From UBA5359 sp028699365 [NCBI: bacterium] (GTDB lineage Bacteria > UBP13 > UBA5359), in assembly GCA_028699365.1 (NCBI GenBank), contig JAQVUQ010000181.1, positions 1 to 5,978 of the forward strand: a stretch of DNA of 5,978 nucleotides, in the 5' to 3' direction. Positions 1-5,017 of this stretch are shown here, piece after piece; within the stretch, counting starts at the first letter, position 1, and every line of letters begins with the position of its first letter. Made by a program: the position numbers and the translations under genes. The notes under the pieces were generated by a model. It ran no database searches. It saw nothing but the letters and a program-made list of their open reading frames with translations, and was not told the DNA's origin.

Positions 1-286
1 TATCTTGCAGCGGATACTTAGCATCACCGACCGCCATCTTAGCCGCAGCCACTGCGAACTGAGAAAAGCGCTTCAACCGCCTGGCTTTTTTTCCATCCAT
101 GAAGAGAGAGGGATCAAAGTCGTTTACTTGTCCGGCAATTTTTACCGGATAGGCTGCCGCATCGACATGCGTTAACTGACCGACACCCGATCTGCCTGCC
201 TTTAGGGCTTCCCAAAAGGCATCTTTACCCAAACCGTTAGGAGCAATTGCCCCTATTCCGGTTATAACGACTCTCCGCTTTTTCAT
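1..286 (-). CDS. beta-ketoacyl-ACP synthase (FabF/KAS II-like), N-terminal part
   Basis: The first 95 codons of a ketosynthase are present; the rest, including the active-site Cys and the two His, lies beyond the left edge. Translation begins MKKRRVVITGIGAIAPNG, the standard first beta strand and turn of FabF-type condensing enzymes. It continues with FWEALKAGRSGVG (24-36), YPVKIAG (46-52) and RRLKRFSQFAVAAAKMA (69-85), all typical of the family. Such enzymes condense malonyl-ACP with an acyl-ACP in fatty-acid or polyketide synthesis in the cytoplasm. The ATG at 286 is chosen because AGAGG (293-297) sits six bases upstream. The gene follows the methyltransferase stop by 26 bp, so the two are probably co-transcribed. 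Where housekeeping FabF usually reads TPLG, this protein has APNG, as some specialised ketosynthases do. A pathway-specific paralogue is therefore as likely as the housekeeping enzyme, and I give no symbol. Confidence 0.88.
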   Translation of the reverse strand, partial: MKKRRVVITGIGAIAPNGLGKDAFWEALKAGRSGVGQLTHVDAAAYPVKIAGQVNDFDPSLFMDGKKARRLKRFSQFAVAAAKMAVGDAKYPLQD

Positions 287-292
287 ACCATG

Positions 293-297
293 CCTCT
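293..297 (-). promoter_or_regulatory. Shine-Dalgarno site of the ketosynthase gene
   Basis: On the minus strand AGAGG lies six bases before the ATG at 286. A second ATG at 291-289 falls between the site and this start, but it is out of frame and only one base from the site, so 286 is the better start. Confidence 0.6.
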
Positions 298-312
298 GCA
301 TTGTTCATCGGA

Positions 313-1035
313 CTACCGCTTTACGGCTACTGCAAATAAATCGGTATCCATATATGCCTTTGATATCTTAACGGTTTCCAGCCCGTTATCGTCCAAGTCC
401 CGAAGCAAGGTCTGTTCAGTCCAAAGATGGTAGGATTTTCGTTTATACTTTCGACCGATAATCAGATTAAGCAGAACAACCCCGCTTAAGCAAGCCCCGA
501 TTCGCAAGAGACGGAACAGCCCCTTCTCTCTAACAATCTTTCGGGCAATCGTACTCATTTTGATCGCGCTGCAAGGCACGACAAGAAAAAGCGTTCCTCC
601 TGGACGCAGATGCGCACAAAGGTACGTCAGAGCAACCTGGGGAGCTTCAAGCGCATACAAGACATTGATGGAAAGAATAGCATCAAATTTATCGTTAAAC
701 GGCAAAGGCTGCTCCATATCAGCCTGGATAAGCCTTAGACGTTCCCCTGTATGCTTTCCGTTTTCAGCAGCAAAAGACAACATTGTCGGTGAAAAATCAA
801 TACCTGTTACAAAGTATCCTTCCGATGCCAGACTGATTGCATAAGAACCTGTTCCACAACCGGCATCAAGAACTCTTTCCCCCTGCTTGTGGCATCGATA
901 TAGTTCACCAATGACTTCCTCTTTAAGCTCTCTATACTCGTCAAAATAGCGTGGTAATGCCGTATAAAACCGTGCATATAGATTCCAGAAGAAATCTCTG
1001 CTTAGCAATAACCGGTTTTTATTACTCTTCTGCAT
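313..1035 (-). CDS. class I SAM-dependent methyltransferase
   Basis: A 240-residue protein with the Rossmann-fold methyltransferase signature. Motif I is VLDAGCGTG (55-63), the acidic ribose-binding residue is D80 in VTGIDFSPTML, D106 lies in QADMEQPLPF (the adenine-side motif), and the strand FDAILSINVLYAL (117-129) is followed by LRPGGTLF (143-150). It should transfer a methyl group from SAM to a small molecule or acyl substrate; the substrate cannot be read from the sequence. A hydrophobic run at about 179-194, flanked by Arg/Lys, lies just before the YHLWTEQTL segment and may touch lipid or membrane. The start at 1035 is the only standard start codon after the upstream in-frame stop, but no Shine-Dalgarno site precedes it. 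It lies 73 bp after the histidine kinase and 26 bp before the ketosynthase, which suggests it modifies an acyl or polyketide-type product. Confidence 0.9.
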   Translation of the reverse strand: MQKSNKNRLLLSRDFFWNLYARFYTALPRYFDEYRELKEEVIGELYRCHKQGERVLDAGCGTGSYAISLASEGYFVTGIDFSPTMLSFAAENGKHTGERLRLIQADMEQPLPFNDKFDAILSINVLYALEAPQVALTYLCAHLRPGGTLFLVVPCSAIKMSTIARKIVREKGLFRLLRIGACLSGVVLLNLIIGRKYKRKSYHLWTEQTLLRDLDDNGLETVKISKAYMDTDLFAVAVKR

Positions 1036-1041
1036 CGTTAT

Positions 1042-1050
1042 ATCATAACA
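1042..1050 (-). promoter_or_regulatory. possible extended -10 promoter element before the methyltransferase
   Basis: Reading the minus strand, TGTTATGAT gives an extended -10 (TGn plus TATGAT) ending seven bases before the ATG at 1035. Transcription would then begin at or next to the start codon, giving a leaderless or nearly leaderless mRNA, which fits the absent Shine-Dalgarno site. No convincing -35 is seen at 17 bp spacing (AACCAA). The call is weak because the region is AT-rich. Confidence 0.25.
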
Positions 1051-1108
1051 TAAATTCCGGCATTTTGGTTAAATTTCCTGGGACATCAACGGCTCTATCG
1101 TGAAAAGC

Positions 1109-2869
1109 TTACTTGATTGTATGAATCGGCAGAGTAAAACAGAAAGTATTTCCCACGCCCGCTTGGCTGCTTAGCCAGATATGACCTCCATGAGCTTCCA
1201 CAAGCCCTTTTGTTATATACAGCCCCAGCCCTAAGCCTTCTCTCCTGCCGGCGCCTTTAGCTCTGTAAAAACGCTCGAAGAGTAAAGGCTGCTCCTCTTC
1301 AGGGATGCCGGTTCCGTAATCACTAACTGATACCGTTAACATGTCATCGGTCTTTTCAGCCGATACTGTGACTTCCCCTTCCGAATACTTCAGACCGTTG
1401 GAAAGCAGATTCATCATTATCCTCTCGAGTCTGGCAGGATCGGCTTTTACATTGGGTAATCCATGAGGAATATACGCCTTCACTCTCTCCATATCCATCA
1501 CTGTACCGGCTTCTTCAAGAAGATTTATTACGAATTTTCGAAGATCCAGTGACTTGATATCCAACTTGAGTTGACCGGACGACAATCTGGCGGAATCGAC
1601 CAGATCCTGAATCATGGTATTCATAGAATGCGTATTTTTGATTATGGTAACGACACTTAAGCACACGTTATCATCAATTCCAGCCTCATCAATGAAACGC
1701 TGTAAAAGCTGAGCATGTCCCTGAATAAGAGTTAAAGGCGCTCTAAGATCATGGGAAATGGTATGTATATAGGACTCCCTTTCCTCCTCTTTGAAGCGAA
1801 TGTCCTCAGACATGGTATTGATGGTAGCGGCCAACTCCTCGATCTCTTCCGGTCCGCTGACCTGCACCCTTTCGGTATACCCCTTCAGCCCTATAGCCTG
1901 GCTGCTTTTCCTCAGAGCATTCAGAGGAACGGTGATCCTGCGGCTGATTCTGACGGCGAGTATAAAAGCTATAAAGGCAACTGTAAGAAGCAGAAGAAAA
2001 TTCCTGAACATCTCTCTGTATACAGGTGCCATCGCTTCCGATACGGGACGGCTTGCCTCGGCAACCCATTCCGTGCCGTTAACCGGCGTAATACCTACCA
2101 TTATATCCTTTCCGGTCAGAGCGGAGGCTATAATGCCGGTAGTCTCGGTACCGGCAAGAGCTCTTCTCAGCACCGCCTGAGACCCAGCCCAGTTCCTCTC
2201 CCGCCAGGACATATGAACCTCCGGATATCCATAAACAGCATATCCCCTTGAATCGATTACGGCAATGGCGCCTTGCTCAGGTCGATGCACTGTGAGAACC
2301 GATCTCAGACCGTCCGCTACTACAAGGGCCCGCATAACTCCGATCAACCTGCCGCTGTCACTGCGAACAGCTCTGGCTATGACAAAGGAGGGCATATCAC
2401 CCGTACGCGGCGTGAAGAGATCGCTGACAACATAAGACTTACCTTTAAGAATATTCTGAAAGTATGAACGGTCACTTATATCAAGCCCCGCCACGCCGGG
2501 CCGGCTGGAAACGGTAATTATTCCTTTTGTATTAATCCAGGCAAAATCCCTGAGGCCGGGATACTCCCCGGCGCTGCCGGCCATAACCCGGCGGATATAG
2601 CTCTCCGGAAGCGGCACAGGCGAAGCAAACATCACGGACAGAGCTTTCTCCTGCCGCAGGATATCGTTTACATAAGCGCTGAATGCTGCGGATATAGCTC
2701 TTGCCAGTTCAAGATTCGACTGTAATTCATCCGCCCGCCTGGCATCAAAACGATTGTAGTATATGACGGCCTGTAATATGATAACCGGAACAAGAATAGT
2801 GATCAGAAAAAGAACAAGAATACCACATACTGATGAGATATAATGCCTTAAACCGCCTCTTTTATCCAT
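1109..2869 (-). CDS. membrane sensor histidine kinase with dCache-like sensor and HAMP domains
   Basis: A complete 586-residue sensor kinase. A short cytoplasmic N-terminus leads into TM1 (about 13-37). An extracytoplasmic region of about 250 residues follows, with dCache hallmarks: FAWINTKGIITVSSRPG at 109-125, then DRSYFQNILKGKSYVVSDLF at 133-152. TM2 is at about 288-306 and HAMP at about 307-360. The HisKA box SHDLRAPLT carries the phospho-acceptor H373. The ATPase domain has the N box MMNLLSNGLKYS (N487, N491), G1 DYGTGIP (517-523), F box LFERFYR (530-536) and G2 GLGLGL (545-550), so all catalytic motifs look intact. It should sense a small extracytoplasmic ligand and phosphorylate a response regulator, but none is encoded in the window. 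The ATG at 2869 is the only usable start after an upstream in-frame stop and has no clear ribosome site. Architecture is secure; ligand and target are unknown. Confidence 0.93.
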   Translation of the reverse strand: MDKRGGLRHYISSVCGILVLFLITILVPVIILQAVIYYNRFDARRADELQSNLELARAISAAFSAYVNDILRQEKALSVMFASPVPLPESYIRRVMAGSAGEYPGLRDFAWINTKGIITVSSRPGVAGLDISDRSYFQNILKGKSYVVSDLFTPRTGDMPSFVIARAVRSDSGRLIGVMRALVVADGLRSVLTVHRPEQGAIAVIDSRGYAVYGYPEVHMSWRERNWAGSQAVLRRALAGTETTGIIASALTGKDIMVGITPVNGTEWVAEASRPVSEAMAPVYREMFRNFLLLLTVAFIAFILAVRISRRITVPLNALRKSSQAIGLKGYTERVQVSGPEEIEELAATINTMSEDIRFKEEERESYIHTISHDLRAPLTLIQGHAQLLQRFIDEAGIDDNVCLSVVTIIKNTHSMNTMIQDLVDSARLSSGQLKLDIKSLDLRKFVINLLEEAGTVMDMERVKAYIPHGLPNVKADPARLERIMMNLLSNGLKYSEGEVTVSAEKTDDMLTVSVSDYGTGIPEEEQPLLFERFYRAKGAGRREGLGLGLYITKGLVEAHGGHIWLSSQAGVGNTFCFTLPIHTIK

Positions 2870-2916
2870 GACCGTTATATACCCTGATTATGGAGATTGA
2901 GCACGGCTTCAGCGAG

Positions 2917-2958
2917 ATGTTGTAAAATTTTTAACAGCCGATGAAAAACTTACAACAT
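2917..2958. repeat. imperfect inverted repeat between tRNA-Val terminator and histidine kinase
   Basis: ATGTTGTAA (2917-2925) is matched exactly by its reverse complement TTACAACAT (2950-2958). Inward of these arms a second matched pair, TTTTT against AAAAA, continues the symmetry after a small asymmetric bulge, leaving a loop of about 11 bases. It could be an operator or an mRNA hairpin ahead of the kinase, whose start is 47 bp away. No T-tract follows on either strand, so it is not a normal intrinsic terminator. The outer end merges with the 8 bp palindrome CATGCATG (2956-2963). Confidence 0.6.
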
Positions 2959-2975
2959 GCATGAAGCTAAAACGC

Positions 2976-3004
2976 AAAAAGAGCCGGGGATTAACCCGGC
3001 TCTT
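2976..3004 (-). terminator. intrinsic terminator after tRNA-Val / clpX operon
   Basis: On the minus strand a perfect 10 bp stem, AAGAGCCGGG with CCCGGCTCTT, encloses a 6-base loop. The T's at the end of the stem run straight on as TTT, and GCGTTTT follows. It begins 11 bases after the tRNA CCA end, so it should end both tRNA transcription and read-through from clpX. On the plus strand it is followed only by an interrupted T-stretch, and no plus-strand gene needs it. Confidence 0.9.
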
Positions 3005-3015
3005 ATCTTATAAAG

Positions 3016-3091
3016 TGGTGGGCGGTACTGGAATTGAACCAGTGGCCTCTTGCGTGTCAAGCAAGCGATCTAACCCCTGAGCTAACCGCCC
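3016..3091 (-). tRNA. tRNA-Val (anticodon GAC)
   Basis: A 76-base tRNA including an encoded CCA. Acceptor stem GGGCGGT pairs with ACCGCCC with discriminator A. The anticodon stem CTTGC/GCAAG is perfect with loop TTGACAC, placing GAC at 3058-3056 to read GUC and GUU valine codons. The T arm is ACTGG, TTCAATT, CCAGT and the variable loop is five bases. The D stem GCTC/GATC has one mismatch, C11 opposite U24, where most bacterial tRNAs have GAGC on the 3' side. It starts 13 bp after the clpX stop with no terminator or clear promoter between them, so it may be processed from the clpX transcript. Confidence 0.95.
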
Positions 3092-3099
3092 CTGTATTT

Positions 3100-3113
3100 A
3101 CGGCTTACGCCGT
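3100..3113 (-). other. small RNA hairpin enclosing the clpX stop codon
   Basis: On the minus strand ACGGC, GTAA, GCCGT forms a perfect 5 bp stem with a GNRA-type tetraloop. The clpX stop codon TAA is the last three bases of that loop. It lies nine bases upstream of the tRNA 5' end and has no T-tract, so it is not a terminator. It could mark a processing boundary between mRNA and tRNA, or it may be chance. Confidence 0.4.
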
Positions 3114-4358
3114 CTCTTTATGCCCCTCTTTCGCCTTCATATCCTTGATATAGACGATCTCAGGATCCAGTCTTCTCTCTACGACCTCGGCAGTTACCCT
3201 GCACTGCATTATATCCTTCTGGGAGGGTATCTCATACATGATGTTGAGCATAACCTCTTCCAGTATCATCCTCAAGCCTCTGGCGCCTGTGCCGCGTGCC
3301 ATCGCCTGCTCTGCAATAGCCGCTACCGCCTCACCTGTAAACGTCAGTTCCACCTCGTCCAGAGAGAAGAACTTCTGATACTGCTTTAAAAGTGCATTCT
3401 TCGGCTCGGTCAGTATTCTTATCAAGGCACTCGTATCAAGCTGGTCCAGCGTGGCCACTACCGGCAGTCGGCCGATGAATTCCGGGATAAGTCCGAACTT
3501 CAACAGATCATCCGGCATTACCTTGGAAAGGATGCGCCCTATGGACCGCTCTTTCTTGCCCTCGATATGAGCCCTGAACCCGAGAGAATGATTGCTGACC
3601 CTGGAACTGATCATATCGTCCAGACCGTTGAAAGCACCACCGCAGATAAAGAGTATGTTCTGCGTGTTTATCTGCAGAAACTCCTGATGCGGATGCTTTC
3701 GTCCTCCCTGAGGAGGCACATTGGCAATCGTCCCTTCCAGTATCTTCAAGAGAGCCTGCTGCACGCCTTCACCGGAAACGTCACGCGTTATCGACGGATT
3801 ATCGGTCTTTTTGGCGATCTTGTCGATTTCATCTATGTAGATGATACCGCGTTCAGCCCTCTTGATGTCGAACTCGGCTGCCTGTATAAGCCGCAAGAGT
3901 ATATTTTCAACGTCCTCTCCTACATACCCGGCCTCCGTCAGCGAAGTTGCATCGGCTATGCAGAACGGCACATCTATTATCCTGGCCAGCGTCTGCGCCA
4001 ACAGCGTCTTGCCTGACCCGGTAGGCCCTATAAGCAGGATATTACTTTTCTGGAGCTCCACGTCATCGACCTTGGCTCCTACGTTTATCCTTTTATAGTG
4101 ATTATAAACGGCTACCGACAAAACCTTTTTGGCATTGTCCTGCCCTACCACATATTGGTTCAGTATATCGTATATCTCTTTGGGCTTCGGGATATCGGTA
4201 AGCTCCAACTCGGGACTCTCGATATCCTTGTAAACCTCTTCTTCTATAATCTCGTTACATAACCCTATACATTCATCGCATATATATACGCCCGGGCCGG
4301 CAACGAGCTTTTTCACCTGCTCTCTGTTCTTGCCACAGAAAGAGCATTTCAATTGCAT
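3105..4358 (-). CDS. clpX: ATP-dependent Clp protease ATP-binding subunit ClpX
   Basis: A 417-residue AAA+ unfoldase, normal for the family, that recognises tagged or damaged proteins, unfolds them and threads them into ClpP. The zinc-binding domain has C5, C8, C27 and C30. Walker A is GPTGSGKT (111-118), pore loop 1 is GYVG (144-147), Walker B is IIYIDEID (172-179), the RKH loop is R220-H222, the likely arginine finger is R297 in EFIGRLP, and sensor II is R360 in GTGARGLR. The ClpP-docking IGF loop reads LGF (259-261), a tolerated variant that is followed by R where Gly is more usual. The start at 4358 is backed by GGAGAT (4365-4370), six bases upstream; only four residues then precede the first Cys, fewer than in most ClpX. 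The gene follows clpP by 54 bp in the same reading frame and has its own candidate promoter. Confidence 0.98.
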   Translation of the reverse strand: MQLKCSFCGKNREQVKKLVAGPGVYICDECIGLCNEIIEEEVYKDIESPELELTDIPKPKEIYDILNQYVVGQDNAKKVLSVAVYNHYKRINVGAKVDDVELQKSNILLIGPTGSGKTLLAQTLARIIDVPFCIADATSLTEAGYVGEDVENILLRLIQAAEFDIKRAERGIIYIDEIDKIAKKTDNPSITRDVSGEGVQQALLKILEGTIANVPPQGGRKHPHQEFLQINTQNILFICGGAFNGLDDMISSRVSNHSLGFRAHIEGKKERSIGRILSKVMPDDLLKFGLIPEFIGRLPVVATLDQLDTSALIRILTEPKNALLKQYQKFFSLDEVELTFTGEAVAAIAEQAMARGTGARGLRMILEEVMLNIMYEIPSQKDIMQCRVTAEVVERRLDPEIVYIKDMKAKEGHKETA

Positions 4359-4406
4359 CTTATCATCTCCATTAATTAGCCCGTAAACATGCTTTTCAGC
4401 AAAAAC

Positions 4407-4435
4407 ATTATACTATCTCTCGGCTCTGGTTGCAA
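4407..4435 (-). promoter_or_regulatory. candidate sigma-70/SigA promoter for clpX
   Basis: On the minus strand TTGCAA (4435-4430) and a perfect TATAAT (4412-4407) are separated by exactly 17 bp. The -35 lies within the last clpP codons and the -10 begins right after the clpP TAG. Transcription would start near 4400 and give a 5' leader of about 40 bases containing the clpX ribosome site. This would let clpX be expressed apart from tig-clpP. Confidence 0.6.
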
Positions 4436-5003
4436 TCACCTTGTCAACAATGCCGTATGTCCTGGCATCTTCAGCCGACATAAAGAAATCTCTCTCCGTA
4501 TCCTTCTCTATTCTCTCCAACGGCTGCTTGGTATGTCTGACAAGGATATCGTTGAGTATGGCACGTACCCGCAGTATCTCCCTGGCCTGAATATCGATAT
4601 CCGTCGCCTGGCCTTGTGCTCCGCCCAGCGGCTGGTGGATCATAATGCGCGCATACGGCAGGGCAAAGCGTTTGCCGTCAGTGCCGGCCGCCAGAAGAAG
4701 TGCCGCCATGCTGGCAGCCTGTCCCATGCAGATCGTCGATACATCAGGTTTCACCAACTGCATGGCATCGTAAATAGCCATGCCGGCCGTGACCACGCCG
4801 CCGGGTGAGTTGATGTAAAAATCGATATCCTTGTCGGGATCTTCCTTCTCAAGGAACAAGAGTTGGGCAATAATAGTATTGGCTACATCATCGGTAATGG
4901 GCGTCCCTATGAAAATAATCCTGTCCTTAAGCAACCTGGAGTAGATGTCGTATGAACGCTCTCCCCTGGCTGTCTGCTCAACAACAATAGGAACTAATGC
5001 CAT
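4413..5003 (-). CDS. clpP: ATP-dependent Clp protease proteolytic subunit ClpP
   Basis: A full-length 196-residue ClpP, the serine peptidase that stacks as two heptameric rings and degrades proteins unfolded by ClpX. The catalytic triad is intact: S98 in GQAASMAA, H123 in MIHQP and D172 in DTERD. The oxyanion and strand region NSPGG is at 65-69. The N-terminus [22 protein letters not shown] matches the mature end of well-studied ClpP proteins after Met removal, so no propeptide is evident. Each triad residue sits one position after the mature E. coli numbering, as expected with Met counted. The start at 5003 is fixed by a strong AGGAGG and by one-base overlap with the tig stop. Genes either side encode trigger factor and the partner ATPase ClpX. 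Confidence 0.98.
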   Translation of the reverse strand: MALVPIVVEQTARGERSYDIYSRLLKDRIIFIGTPITDDVANTIIAQLLFLEKEDPDKDIDFYINSPGGVVTAGMAIYDAMQLVKPDVSTICMGQAASMAALLLAAGTDGKRFALPYARIMIHQPLGGAQGQATDIDIQAREILRVRAILNDILVRHTKQPLERIEKDTERDFFMSAEDARTYGIVDKVIATRAER

Positions 5004-5017
5004 CAGGCTACCTCCTC
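5003..5017 (-). promoter_or_regulatory. clpP ribosome-binding site and TGATG tig/clpP junction
   Basis: GAGGAGGT (5017-5010) lies within the last codons of tig, six bases before the clpP ATG. The tig TGA (5005-5003) and the clpP ATG (5003-5001) share one base, forming TGATG. Such overlap favours re-initiation, so ClpP synthesis is probably coupled to trigger factor translation. Confidence 0.8.

Noticed and set aside
1751-2251. Plus-strand open frame of 166 codons within the histidine kinase
   Set aside because: It lies opposite a kinase with intact family motifs, its product shows no recognisable domain, and shorter overlapping plus-strand frames occur in the same place. It is a shadow of the minus-strand gene.
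2870-2880. Classical promoter with TATAAC as the -10 of the kinase
   Set aside because: The hexamer is only four bases from the start codon and no -35 matches at suitable spacing, so I list the shared box only as a finding.
2976-3010. The tRNA terminator acting on plus-strand transcripts
   Set aside because: The stem is symmetrical, but the plus-strand tail is only an interrupted T-stretch and no plus-strand gene leads into it.
3567-4016. Plus-strand open frame of 149 codons opposite clpX
   Set aside because: It is antisense to the conserved AAA+ core, which constrains codons strongly, and its product has no recognisable family features.
4349-4372. Seven-codon upstream reading frame overlapping the clpX start
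   Set aside because: ATGGAGATG is out of frame with clpX and ends at TGA just inside it, but its ATG has no convincing ribosome site. The same bases are better explained as the clpX Shine-Dalgarno sequence.
4389-4808. Plus-strand open frame of 139 codons opposite clpP
   Set aside because: It is antisense to the ClpP catalytic region and the protein looks like no known family.
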